The notes under the pieces were generated by a model. It made no database searches and was not told where the DNA came from. It worked only from the letters and a program-made list of their open reading frames with translations. Shown here piece after piece: positions 1-8,686 of a DNA stretch of 64,000 nt; position 1 is the first letter of the stretch, and each line of letters opens with the position of its first letter. Source of the stretch: Pseudoalteromonas luteoviolacea NCIMB 1944 (lineage in GTDB: Bacteria > Pseudomonadota > Gammaproteobacteria > Enterobacterales > Alteromonadaceae); contig NZ_AUXS01000053.1 in NCBI RefSeq assembly GCF_001625565.1, positions 1-64,000 of the forward strand. Direction: 5' to 3'. The position numbers and the translations under genes were made by a program.

Positions 1-52
1 CTTCACTTTGGTTTGCGTTTTTCGTTGCAGCCCGCCGTGTCAGTGGGTGCGC

Positions 53-80
53 ATTATAGGGAGATCTAAACTTTGATCAA
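53..80 (-). promoter_or_regulatory. rRNA-operon P1-type promoter reading out of the window
   Basis: On the minus strand a perfect -10 TATAAT (53-58) is preceded after 16 bases by TTGATC (75-80). The bases after the -10 read GCGCACCCACTGACACGG, almost identical to the start region of Escherichia coli rrn P1 promoters, including the GC-rich discriminator and the 16-base spacer. This suggests that a ribosomal RNA operon begins just left of position 1, on the minus strand. The rRNA itself is not in the window, so the assignment is inference from promoter form. Confidence 0.72.
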
Positions 81-81
81 G

Positions 82-236
82 TGTTTTTTTGAGAAAACTT
101 ATAAAAACAACTTAAACGAGCAAAAATCATTCTAAAACAACCAAAACCACAAGCTTTGTCATCATTTTTTAATCAAAATGTCATGACTTTTCGAAAAAGG
201 AATTTAAGTATTGTACAAATTTGAGAAGTTGCAAGA
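82..236 (-). promoter_or_regulatory. AT-rich region upstream of the rrn-type promoter (possible UP element and Fis sites)
   Basis: This stretch is very AT-rich, with A and T tracts directly upstream of the -35 element on the minus strand. In known rrn P1 promoters this position holds the UP element bound by the RNA polymerase alpha subunits, and Fis sites further upstream. No coding frame is supported here. The role is inferred from position and composition only. Confidence 0.4.
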
Positions 237-239
237 AAT

Positions 240-268
240 TTCTCGGCGCGACTTCACCGCACCGAGAA
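240..268 (-). terminator. Hairpin after cnoX
   Basis: A 7-bp stem (240-246 with 262-268) with an inner 3-bp GC extension lies about 10 bases beyond the cnoX stop. On the minus strand it is followed by AAATTTCTT rather than a clean U tract, so it is a modest intrinsic terminator. It would separate cnoX from the rrn-type promoter. Confidence 0.5.
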
Positions 269-277
269 CAAAAGACT

Positions 278-1135
278 CTAGTAGAGTAAGCTGTATAATT
301 TTCTACGGAAGGTTGCTGCTGTCGCGTCACCATCAGGCAAAGACGCGATAATATCTAAAAACCCCTTTTTGGCTTCGCCAAAAGATAGGTCTTTGCTCAG
401 GACCTTAAACAAAGACGTTAGCGCTTCTTCTTTCTGGCCTGCATCTACTTGTGCCTGTGCAAGCTCACATAATAACGATAAATCATTCGGATTTTGCTCT
501 ACCGCTTGCAGTAGCTTTTTCACCTCAGGGGATTCTTGTGCCTCTTGTGCTTGAGCTAACTTCGCTTGTAAATTGTGGTAATAGGCATCATGTTGATCCT
601 CAGGGATCGTTGCGAGCAAAGCCGCTGCATCATCTGTTTTCTGTATTTGAATACAGATATCAGCAAACACCAAATTCACTCTCGGATTCCCTTTAGCTAA
701 ATCATAAGCCTGTTTTGCATGCGAGTAGGCCCCATTGAGATCTCCAGAAGTCAACGCCTGTTTAGCTTGATCCAATAAGATCAGCTCTGGTGAAGGTAAA
801 TGTTCAGTCAGTACTTTAGTGATTTCTTCTTTTGTTTTAGCACCCGCTAACACATCAACTGGGGAGCCTGCTTTTAAAACCACCACAGTTGGAAGCGCCT
901 GTAGCCCAACTTGCTGTGCAAGTTGACCTGCTAAAGCCTGTTGTAGATCGCAATCTAGTGTAGCAATAGTGATGCTGCTACTATATTGCGTAGCCAACTC
1001 ATCTAAAATGGCTGCCTGTGCAATGCAGTCAGGATGCTGGGCACTATAAAAGCTTAGCAACACTAAATGGTCTGCAGATGAAGATGAAAGTACCTGCTGA
1101 ATGTTTTCTGGCGTTAATGTAATTTTGTTTTCCAT
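278..1135 (-). CDS. cnoX: Thioredoxin-fold chaperedoxin CnoX (YbbN)
   Basis: 285 residues, against 284 in E. coli YbbN/CnoX, and collinear over the whole length. Residues 1-110 form a thioredoxin domain and the rest is a TPR-like region ending in the family's characteristic FRRKLYSLLY tail. The thioredoxin CXXC site is reduced to a single cysteine in the segment HPDC, as in E. coli where the site is SQHC, so it is not a disulfide reductase. The known role of the family is to hold unfolded proteins under bleach stress, protect substrates from over-oxidation by mixed disulfide, and hand them to GroEL/ES. It stands alone, 75 bases from topB, and is followed by a hairpin. Confidence 0.9.
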   Translation of the reverse strand: MENKITLTPENIQQVLSSSSADHLVLLSFYSAQHPDCIAQAAILDELATQYSSSITIATLDCDLQQALAGQLAQQVGLQALPTVVVLKAGSPVDVLAGAKTKEEITKVLTEHLPSPELILLDQAKQALTSGDLNGAYSHAKQAYDLAKGNPRVNLVFADICIQIQKTDDAAALLATIPEDQHDAYYHNLQAKLAQAQEAQESPEVKKLLQAVEQNPNDLSLLCELAQAQVDAGQKEEALTSLFKVLSKDLSFGEAKKGFLDIIASLPDGDATAATFRRKLYSLLY

Positions 1136-1210
1136 AATGGGGCATTCTTAGTTGCAATTCTATTAGCTATATGGTGACTTGTTTTTCGTTTACAAGGTAA
1201 TTATATAGAA

Positions 1211-3145
1211 CTATTTGCTTTTTCCTTTGTTAGTCGACTTTCGACGTGTTTTTCTATAACCGCCTTTCTTTTTAAAGGGACTTGCTGTTTGAATACCTTT
1301 GAGTGGATCAGTATTTAGCGTCTGAGACAACCCGACTAACTCTGCCAATTCATTCTGCAATGGCAACATAAACTGATTATAAGAGGCAGCTTTTTCGGCG
1401 ATATTAGTTAGCTGAGATTCCCACAATGCCGTTCTATCTGGTAGCGACAAATCTACTGGAATAGTGTTAATAAGGCCTCTTCCAAGATCCGTCGATTTAA
1501 TTAATTTACCTTCTCTTGTTAAAAATCGCCTTTTAAAAAGCAGCTCTATTATCCCAGCTCTTGTTGCTTCCGTACCTAAACCGTCTGTTTCTTTGAGAAC
1601 CTTTTTGATATCACCATTCTTTACAAATCGAGCTATACCTGTCATCGCACTGAGTAACGTAGCTTCAGTATAAAACTGGGGGGGCTGAGTGTGCTTTTCT
1701 ATTATCAGTCCATCGATACAATGCAATGGCTCTCCAACATCAAGATGTGGCAACTGCTTTTTTTCGTTCTGCTCTTTCTTATTTGATTTAAAAAGAACTT
1801 TGAATCCTAAGTTGATAACTGTATCAGCTTTGGCGATAAACGTGCCTCCTGCAATCTTTAACTGAGCTTTGGTTTGCGAGTATTCATAGGGCAGGTAAAA
1901 CTGAGCCAGATACTGCCTGCAAATCAATCCATATACCTGTTGTTCTTGATGCCCCAACTGTGCCGTTTTGAGGTTTTTTTTGGTGGGAATGATAGCGTGG
2001 TGCGCTTCTACTTTTTTATCATTCCAACACTTCCCCTTGATATTTGGATCAGCGTTCTCAATATGTTGCTTTTCTTCACCTTGATTGTTCAATATTGCAG
2101 CGAGAATGTCATTACGCTCAGCATAGTGGTCATTTGGTAGATACCGATTATCAGATCTTGGATATGTAATGAGTTTGTGCTTTTCATATAAAGACTGGCA
2201 GATGTCTAACACTTGCTTTGCTGACATTGCAAAGCGTTTATTTGCATCAATTTGCAATGATGAAAGATTATAAGGTAACGGCGGGTTTTGCTTTTTTGGT
2301 ATTTTATCCAAAGCGATGAGATCTGCAGGTTTGTCTTTAATTCGACCTGCAACATTTTCTGCCAGCGATTTGACTAACACTCGCTTTTCTTCATCCATAT
2401 ACGGCAAGCAAGCATCACTGGGCACCCATTTAGCGTCAAATTGCTCACCACCTGTTTTGCGAATTACAGCTGTTACTTCGTAAAATGGTTTAGAAACAAA
2501 GTGTTTTATTTCCTCATCACGACGTACCACCAAACCAAGCACTGGAGTTTGAACTCGCCCAACTGACAATACTCCTTGTATACCCGCTTTTTGCCCAGCT
2601 AAAGTAAAAGCGCGGGTTAAATTCATACCGTATAACCAGTCAGCTCTGGCCCGCGCCAATGCTGAAACACTCAATGGAACAAAGTCTGCGTTCAGTTTTG
2701 TCTGGCTAAGTGCCTTTTTCACCGCACTTGGGTTTAAATCACTGATCAACACACGTTCAACAGTCGCTTTTTTCGTTTTGGAAAGTTTAGCTTCTTGGAT
2801 AACCTCATCAACAAGCAACTGACCTTCCCTATCTGGGTCGCCAGCATGAACTAGTATTGAAGCTTTCTTTATCAATCGCTTCACTGTCGATAATTGCTTT
2901 TTCGTTTTTGGTTTGGCTTTAAACTTCCACTCTGAGGGTACGATCGGTAGATCTTGGATCAACCATTTTTTATAACGCTCATCATAGTCTTCCGGCTCAG
3001 CTTGCTCTAACAAATGCCCAATGCACCATGTAACACAATCGCCATTTCCGAGTTCAATAAAACCATCTTGCTTTTTATGCGGTTTTGGAAGGACGTCGGC
3101 AATGGCTCGACCAAGGGAAGGTTTTTCTGCAATGTAGAGCTTCAT
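1211..3145 (-). CDS. topB: DNA topoisomerase III
   Basis: 644 residues from the ATG at 3145. A TTG nine bases upstream is in frame, but the ATG start MKLYIAEKPSLGRAIADVLP aligns exactly with the E. coli TopB start. This type IA topoisomerase decatenates DNA and resolves replication and recombination intermediates with RecQ. The N-terminal Toprim domain carries HAGDPDREGQLL, with the metal-binding acidic residues. The catalytic tyrosine lies in LITYPRSD, and a later conserved block reads TDGLGTEATRAGIIELL. The C-terminus is a short lysine/arginine-rich tail as in E. coli, without zinc fingers. No clear ribosome binding site precedes either start. Confidence 0.95.
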   Translation of the reverse strand: MKLYIAEKPSLGRAIADVLPKPHKKQDGFIELGNGDCVTWCIGHLLEQAEPEDYDERYKKWLIQDLPIVPSEWKFKAKPKTKKQLSTVKRLIKKASILVHAGDPDREGQLLVDEVIQEAKLSKTKKATVERVLISDLNPSAVKKALSQTKLNADFVPLSVSALARARADWLYGMNLTRAFTLAGQKAGIQGVLSVGRVQTPVLGLVVRRDEEIKHFVSKPFYEVTAVIRKTGGEQFDAKWVPSDACLPYMDEEKRVLVKSLAENVAGRIKDKPADLIALDKIPKKQNPPLPYNLSSLQIDANKRFAMSAKQVLDICQSLYEKHKLITYPRSDNRYLPNDHYAERNDILAAILNNQGEEKQHIENADPNIKGKCWNDKKVEAHHAIIPTKKNLKTAQLGHQEQQVYGLICRQYLAQFYLPYEYSQTKAQLKIAGGTFIAKADTVINLGFKVLFKSNKKEQNEKKQLPHLDVGEPLHCIDGLIIEKHTQPPQFYTEATLLSAMTGIARFVKNGDIKKVLKETDGLGTEATRAGIIELLFKRRFLTREGKLIKSTDLGRGLINTIPVDLSLPDRTALWESQLTNIAEKAASYNQFMLPLQNELAELVGLSQTLNTDPLKGIQTASPFKKKGGYRKTRRKSTNKGKSK

Positions 3146-3228
3146 AAACGCCAATAACTGTATATTTTTACAGTTATTCTAGCCAACTCCATCCAACAAA
3201 TCTAGATGTGTTCTTAATTTATCAGGAT

Positions 3229-3269
3229 GAGTAGCTTATTGTGCTAATTGAATTGACAACAAGCTACTC
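3229..3269 (-). terminator. Inverted repeat between chemoreceptor gene and topB
   Basis: A 9-bp perfect arm (3229-3237 with 3261-3269), extended by four more pairs after one mismatch, lies 14 bases after the chemoreceptor stop codon. There is no U tract, so it may be an RNA-stabilising hairpin or Rho-dependent end rather than a classic intrinsic terminator. Confidence 0.4.
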
Positions 3270-3282
3270 AAAATTTCACCCC

Positions 3283-5397
3283 TTACGTTTTTAATAAGCT
3301 CAGCTGGCTATGCTTCTGTTCAACTAGTTGCGTCATAGCACTGGCCGCGTGCTCTACATCATCTGCGTACTTAGCTAATTCACGTGCAGCGTCGGAAATA
3401 TTAGTGGTATTGGCATTAACCTCTTCTGTAACCATGCTTTGCTGTTCAGCAGATGTAGCTATTTGCGTTACTTCATGCGAAATACCGTGGAGCTCTGTAA
3501 CTAAACCCGCCATAATTTTGGCAGCTTCACGACACAATACCGTTGCCTCATTGCCTTGTTCTACCGTTTGCTCGATAATTTGCTCAGATCCGCGGATCTC
3601 GCTTTGTAAATTTTCGATCAAGGTACTGATATCATCTGTTGAAGCTTGTGTCTTTGACGCAAGTGCGCGTACTTCATCAGCTACAACCGCAAACCCTCTT
3701 CCTTGCTCGCCAGCACGCGCAGCTTCAATAGCCGCATTTAATGCCAATAAATTAGTTTGTTCTGCAATAGATCTAATTACATCGAGTATTTTCGAAATAT
3801 CCCCACTGCGTTTTGCAACTTTATGAAATGCAGCTTGCGCAGTTGATACTTGAGTGGCTATTTCTTCGACGGTTTCGGTTGTCGTAACGATACTCTGTTC
3901 ACACTCCCTCACTGTGCCGACTGCACCATCGGTCGTGGTTGCTGCCTGTTCAGATGCCCTAGCAACTTCGCTTGCCGTCGCACTTAACTCGTTAATAGCC
4001 GTGACAACATTATCAATTTCAATATGCTGATTAGATACCTTATTTTTAATGTTAATTGCAGCTTCTGTCGTTACATATGACTGTTGATATGACTGCTCAG
4101 CAAGACCTTTTAAATCAGCTATCATAGCTCTCAATTTGTTCGTAAAAACATTGAAACCATTCGCTAAAGAAATAAGCTCGGCATGATGTGTGACTTCTAA
4201 ACTATGCGTTAAGTCCCCTTCACTAGAAGCGAGGTTTACAATTCTAGCTTCTATGTGGGACAGAGGTTTCGTTATGGTGTTTATCAAAAAGATGCTTAGG
4301 GCCAAAGCCACTGAAATCACAATAAACCCGAGCATTAGCAACCAAAGTCCAAAATCGCTGGTTGATTGATGCAGTTGTTGCTCAATCCTATACGCTGACG
4401 CAAGCACTTGCTGCTTTGGAACTTCGATCACCAGTGACCATGTCTTGTTTGCCAATTCAATTTCAATTGATTTGGCAAAAAACACCTTACTTTCCGTTTC
4501 TGCATAGCCACCTTTTTGGTGCAATGTACCTAGCTTATTTGCCAATGACACATCTAAAACATCACTCAGAGGCTCACCCAATTTATCTGCGTTATGGCTC
4601 GCACCGGCAATTAACCCCAACTCACTCAATAAAAATACTTTGCCTTTGCCCTGATATAAATTGTTTGAAAGCTCTTCCACCAGTTTTTGCAAACTAGGCA
4701 AATTGACATCAACTCCGATAATGCCTTTAAAGCGCCCGTTCTCACGTATAGGCACAGTCAGAGAAGTCATCAGCATTTCTCGACCAGGCGAAATTTCATA
4801 TAGATAGGGTTCCATAATACATGGCGCATTTATATCTCTCGCGCACAGATACCACTCAGCTTCACGTATACCAAATTGGTTGCGCGCTTCAGCATATTTT
4901 GCGTCAGAGGACTCTACAATGTGTTGCGTGACACCGCCGCTATCTCTAGTAAAGTACATTTCGAGCGCCCCACTTCCGGCAACAGAGTGTGACGCTCCCG
5001 ATATGTAGTCCGTATCATTTTTATCGTAGCCATTTGGTTCGTAGTGCACATAGATAGAAGAGACGTTTGCGCTTTTTTCAAGTCCACCTCTAAGTAAGGA
5101 TTGCATATCACTTCTGCTCAGTGGCGAGATATATGTAGATTCAAATGATCCTGCCAGCGTGTTTGGCACTCGATAAGCTGCATTTAAAAATCCGGCTATT
5201 CTCTGTCCATAATATAGCCCCTGAGCTGTCAGTCTTGCATTTATTTCCTCCAGCATTGCAGAGTGAACCTCGTCACTTTGCCTGTTATTTTCCTCTTGCA
5301 AATGTAACCAAGTCGTCACCACTAGAATCGCTATTACCGCAATAACTAATGTTGTTACAAAGAGCATGAGTTTATTTTTTATCGATACTTGCTGCAT
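3283..5397 (-). CDS. Methyl-accepting chemotaxis protein with Cache-type sensor
   Basis: 704 residues. A transmembrane helix near residues 12-30 is followed by a periplasmic region of about 310 residues with the pattern of a double Cache (dCache_1) domain, including IIGVDVNL and similar strand blocks. A second membrane helix lies near 350-372, then a HAMP domain and a long signalling coiled coil. The hairpin tip is unmistakable: EQTNLLALNAAIEAARAGEQ followed by GRGFAVVADEVRALA, where CheA and CheW dock. dCache receptors often bind amino acids or other small ligands, but the ligand cannot be read from sequence. No C-terminal pentapeptide tether for CheR/CheB is present. It is a single gene flanked by non-coding DNA. 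Confidence 0.92.
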   Translation of the reverse strand: MQQVSIKNKLMLFVTTLVIAVIAILVVTTWLHLQEENNRQSDEVHSAMLEEINARLTAQGLYYGQRIAGFLNAAYRVPNTLAGSFESTYISPLSRSDMQSLLRGGLEKSANVSSIYVHYEPNGYDKNDTDYISGASHSVAGSGALEMYFTRDSGGVTQHIVESSDAKYAEARNQFGIREAEWYLCARDINAPCIMEPYLYEISPGREMLMTSLTVPIRENGRFKGIIGVDVNLPSLQKLVEELSNNLYQGKGKVFLLSELGLIAGASHNADKLGEPLSDVLDVSLANKLGTLHQKGGYAETESKVFFAKSIEIELANKTWSLVIEVPKQQVLASAYRIEQQLHQSTSDFGLWLLMLGFIVISVALALSIFLINTITKPLSHIEARIVNLASSEGDLTHSLEVTHHAELISLANGFNVFTNKLRAMIADLKGLAEQSYQQSYVTTEAAINIKNKVSNQHIEIDNVVTAINELSATASEVARASEQAATTTDGAVGTVRECEQSIVTTTETVEEIATQVSTAQAAFHKVAKRSGDISKILDVIRSIAEQTNLLALNAAIEAARAGEQGRGFAVVADEVRALASKTQASTDDISTLIENLQSEIRGSEQIIEQTVEQGNEATVLCREAAKIMAGLVTELHGISHEVTQIATSAEQQSMVTEEVNANTTNISDAARELAKYADDVEHAASAMTQLVEQKHSQLSLLKT

Positions 5398-5632
5398 ACG
5401 CGACCTTAAGAAATTCCGTCTATTTTCGTTGGGAACAAGGAGTATTTAACGTTTTAAAAACTACCAACTAAAGTTAGCTGACTAAATAATAATAGTTTAT
5501 TTTACTACAGAAATATTAAAGAATAATTGAAGGTAAGTTTTTGAGCTGAATTTTGCAAGAATAAATTGAGATAAGCGTGGAGGCAGGAAAAAACGATAAT
5601 TAGTTAAATATTAGAATTGGTGGACGATCAGC

Positions 5633-5657
5633 AGTTGGGTGCCAAAGACACCCAACT
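5633..5657 (-). terminator. Hairpin after the mrp operon
   Basis: A perfect 9-bp stem (5633-5641 with 5649-5657) with a 7-base loop lies just beyond the mrpG stop codon. A second small inverted repeat (GAAGAAG/CTTCTTC) overlaps the stop region. There is no U tract. The remainder of 5398-5632 shows no gene or clear site. Confidence 0.5.
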
Positions 5658-5668
5658 CGAAGAAGGCT

Positions 5669-5995
5669 TTAATCTTCTTCTATTTTGTCTTTTCCCGTTG
5701 TCTTGTCTGTAGAGTCAATGCGGTGATGGATAGCCGATTTTATCAACATATACCCACTGATTGGAGCTGTTATAAGTAAAAACAAAGAAATCAAAATTTC
5801 TTTTAAACTCAAACCGTCACCGTACTGACTATAATGCGCCATTGCAGCAAATAATAAACAAGCCATACCCAGTGTCGTTGCTTTTGTCGGGCCATGCAAG
5901 CGCATGAAAAAGTCAGGCATTTTTACCAACCCGATTGACCCAACTAAAACTAAAACACCGCCCATTAAAAGTAAAATCGAAATAACTATGTCCAC
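5669..5995 (-). CDS. mrpG: Na+/H+ antiporter subunit MrpG
   Basis: 108 residues starting at GTG (5995). The N-terminal half has the family pattern of membrane helices with a GSIGLVKMPDFFMRLHGPTK block, which is diagnostic of MrpG/MnhG/PhaG. Three membrane segments are followed by a charged tail of about 20 residues. It is the last gene of the mrp operon, 11 bases after mrpF. MrpG is a small structural subunit of the multisubunit cation/proton antiporter, and all subunits are normally needed for activity. Confidence 0.9.
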   Translation of the reverse strand: MDIVISILLLMGGVLVLVGSIGLVKMPDFFMRLHGPTKATTLGMACLLFAAMAHYSQYGDGLSLKEILISLFLLITAPISGYMLIKSAIHHRIDSTDKTTGKDKIEED

Positions 5996-6006
5996 TTTCT
6001 CAGCCC

Positions 6007-6276
6007 CTATTCAATTATGTCGCCGCGTAATAAGTATTTACATACAGCAACGGTACTCACAAAGCCGAGTAACGCAATTAATAATGCGGCTTCGAAATAC
6101 AATGACGTGCCCATATTCATGCCGTATAGGATAATAAGTGCAATGGTATTAATGTACATAGTATCCAATGCCAGTATTCTATCTGGAACTGATGGCCCTA
6201 CAACTAGACGCCATAAATTCAGTAACAACGCCAAGCCTATCATGGCAAAAACAATTAAGATGATCGTATCTAACAT
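6007..6276 (-). CDS. mrpF: Na+/H+ antiporter subunit MrpF
   Basis: 89 residues with three predicted membrane helices. The segment VVGPSVPDRILALDTM is the MrpF/MnhF family signature, and its aspartate is conserved in the ion path. A GGAG ribosome binding site precedes the ATG. The start overlaps the end of mrpE by 7 bases, indicating translational coupling. Confidence 0.9.
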   Translation of the reverse strand: MLDTIILIVFAMIGLALLLNLWRLVVGPSVPDRILALDTMYINTIALIILYGMNMGTSLYFEAALLIALLGFVSTVAVCKYLLRGDIIE

Positions 6277-6806
6277 TCAAAGATCTCCTTCAGTGGCGCT
6301 TCATAACGGGATTTAATTGTTTCAATCAAGGTCTGCTCATCATCCAGATCTAAGACATGGATCAATAAATACTTTTGGCAATCCGCCTGCTCACCTTCCA
6401 GTGTTTCTGGCCAAGGGTACACTTCAGCACTCACTGTACCTGGCGTTAACGAAACCGTACTTGCCAAAATGGTGATTGGCATTGCCTCATGTAAGTCTAA
6501 AGGAACTTTTACAAAGCCTGGTTTCAATTTTTTAGTTGGCCCAAGAATTTTGATAGCAACCTCAATATTTGCAGTCAAAATATCGTAAAGAACCAACATC
6601 AAATGTCTTAACGCCCTAAATGGCCTAACGACCAGTGGCTGCTTAGTTCTGAAAGGGTGAGTTATAAGCGGTATTACAATCGCTAAAACTATTCCCAATA
6701 TAACATGTCCTAGCGCCACTGTATTATTAAGCAGTAACCAAACGGAAAATAGCAATAAGCTTCTAAAAGGCGTTGGTAGCCATTTATATTTAGCTTCAAG
6801 TCTCAT
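6270..6806 (-). CDS. mrpE: Na+/H+ antiporter subunit MrpE
   Basis: 178 residues. Two or three N-terminal membrane helices are followed by a cytoplasmic domain. The segment ITILASTVSLTPGTVSAEV is the clear family hallmark of MrpE/MnhE. It abuts mrpD directly and overlaps mrpF. It belongs to the membrane-embedded antiporter complex. Confidence 0.9.
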   Translation of the reverse strand: MRLEAKYKWLPTPFRSLLLFSVWLLLNNTVALGHVILGIVLAIVIPLITHPFRTKQPLVVRPFRALRHLMLVLYDILTANIEVAIKILGPTKKLKPGFVKVPLDLHEAMPITILASTVSLTPGTVSAEVYPWPETLEGEQADCQKYLLIHVLDLDDEQTLIETIKSRYEAPLKEIFEC

Positions 6807-8318
6807 TTACCTGCCCCCTAATACATGTTGGATAAGGCCGTAAAAATTATGTAATTCAACTGCTGCAAATTGTGCGTAATCAGTAACCGGACCAGCGAAA
6901 ATCACCATCAGTGGCGAAGCCGCAACGAGCATTAATACTGCAACAATTTGCACTGGATGTGCCTTTTCTTCGGTATTTGCCTCACCCTTACCTGTATGGT
7001 GCCAAAACACGGTGCTTCCCGCTTTTGAAACTGAAACCAATACTGCTAGGCTTGCTATTAGGTATATTGGCCAAAACCAGTGTCCATGGGCAGATTCCAA
7101 TGTTGACTCTAATATCCAAACTTTTCCGATAAACCCTGAAAGTGGTGGCATCCCAATCACAGTAACCGCCGCAAAAATAAACGCACCACCTAAAAATAGA
7201 GGCTGTGCTACTGGACGACCCGCTGTAATACGATCACTTACTTTGCCCCTTTGTTTGCCTACCAAATCTGCGATTAAAAATAGCGCTGCGGATACCAGCG
7301 TCGAATGCACCAGATAATAAATTGCTGCTGCACTGCTATCTACTGTTTGCGCAGCAACTAAAGCAACGAGGGTACCCACCGAAACCACAACAAGATTCGC
7401 AATCATTTTACGTAGATCTTGGCTCGCAAGAACCCCAATGGCACCCATAACGATGGTAGCCAATGCCAGCCACCACAGCCAATGCTGTGCCATATGACTT
7501 AACTCACCCGCCTGTTCGCCAAAAATTAGCGTGTACACGCGCATCATGGAATAAACGCCAACTTTAGTCATAATTGCAAACAAAGCTGCCACAACAGGCA
7601 TAGCTGTTGAATATGTATTAGGTAACCACAAATGTAATGGTAACAGCGCGCCTTTTAATGCAAAGACAACCAATAACAGTAGACCACCAATTTTTGCCAG
7701 GTAAACATCATCACCTTGCAACTCCATCACGCGCGTTGCCATATCGGCCATATTGAGCGTACCTAAGGTACCGTACAGAATACCTAACGCGATGAGGAAT
7801 ACAGATGACCCCACTAAGTTTAGTATCACATATTGCAGTGCTGCTCGCGTATTACGCTTGTCGCCGCCATGCATAAGTAGCGAATATGAAGCAATCAACA
7901 GTACTTCAAAGAACACAAAGAGGTTAAAAGCGTCGCCAGTTAAAAACGCGCCGTTTACACCCAACACAAGGAAATGTAATAGCGGATGGAAAAAACTACC
8001 TTGCTCATCATCTCCGGCACAGCTATACAACGCACAGACAAGCCCCAAAAACGATGTCAATGAAACCAATAAGGTAGATAGTGGATCAGCTACGAGGACG
8101 ATGCCAAAAGGGGCCGACCAATCACCTATCGCATATACCTGAGTACTATTGCCTTTGACAAATGCTAACAATGAAACAGATACGGCAGTTGTGAGCAACC
8201 CCATAAAAACTGAAACATAACGTCTAATTTTTAAGTTTTTCCCACACGGCGGCATTAACATTAAAATTGCCGCCAACATAGGCAGTAATACAGGTAAAGA
8301 GGTTAAATGTTGACTCAT
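6807..8318 (-). CDS. mrpD: Na+/H+ antiporter subunit MrpD (complex I ND4/ND2-like)
   Basis: 503 residues, about 14 membrane helices, of the proton-translocating subunit family shared with NADH dehydrogenase NuoL/M/N. Conserved blocks include FVFFEVLLIASYSLL, LPLHLWLPNTYSTAMPVVAA and GMPPLSGFIGKVWI. MrpD and MrpA are the two antiporter-like subunits that move the ions. It overlaps mrpC by 4 bases (ATGA junction). Confidence 0.93.
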   Translation of the reverse strand: MSQHLTSLPVLLPMLAAILMLMPPCGKNLKIRRYVSVFMGLLTTAVSVSLLAFVKGNSTQVYAIGDWSAPFGIVLVADPLSTLLVSLTSFLGLVCALYSCAGDDEQGSFFHPLLHFLVLGVNGAFLTGDAFNLFVFFEVLLIASYSLLMHGGDKRNTRAALQYVILNLVGSSVFLIALGILYGTLGTLNMADMATRVMELQGDDVYLAKIGGLLLLVVFALKGALLPLHLWLPNTYSTAMPVVAALFAIMTKVGVYSMMRVYTLIFGEQAGELSHMAQHWLWWLALATIVMGAIGVLASQDLRKMIANLVVVSVGTLVALVAAQTVDSSAAAIYYLVHSTLVSAALFLIADLVGKQRGKVSDRITAGRPVAQPLFLGGAFIFAAVTVIGMPPLSGFIGKVWILESTLESAHGHWFWPIYLIASLAVLVSVSKAGSTVFWHHTGKGEANTEEKAHPVQIVAVLMLVAASPLMVIFAGPVTDYAQFAAVELHNFYGLIQHVLGGR

Positions 8319-8686
8319 GCCTTACCTTGCTCCTTGACCTGACGCCCTTTAGTTTTGGTTTTGTCAGGTACTACACCATTTACGTGGTCGTTACCTAAGT
8401 CTGCACGACCACGGATCGCTAAGATAACCACAAAAGCTGTCATCGCAAAACCGATAACAATTGCCGTAAGCACCAATGCTTGCGGCAGTGGATCCGCATA
8501 TGTTTCACTGTAACCTAGCACTGCGGCCTGATTCATTGACAATCGACCTGATGCAAACAGAAACAGGTTTACTGCGTACGAAAGCATGGTCAAACCTAGG
8601 ACCACAGGAAAGGTCCTCGCTCGTAAAATCAAAAACACTCCGCAGGCCACTAATAGACCTACGCATGAAGAATACAAAAGCTCCAT
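8315..8686 (-). CDS. mrpC: Na+/H+ antiporter subunit MrpC (NuoK-like)
   Basis: 123 residues, three membrane helices, related to NuoK of complex I. The pattern LSYAVNLFLFASGRL and DPLPQALVLTAIVIGFAMTA is characteristic of MrpC/MnhC. Its start overlaps the mrpA stop by one base and its end overlaps mrpD. The C-terminal tail of about 25 residues is lysine-rich and probably cytoplasmic. Confidence 0.93.
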   Translation of the reverse strand: MELLYSSCVGLLVACGVFLILRARTFPVVLGLTMLSYAVNLFLFASGRLSMNQAAVLGYSETYADPLPQALVLTAIVIGFAMTAFVVILAIRGRADLGNDHVNGVVPDKTKTKGRQVKEQGKA

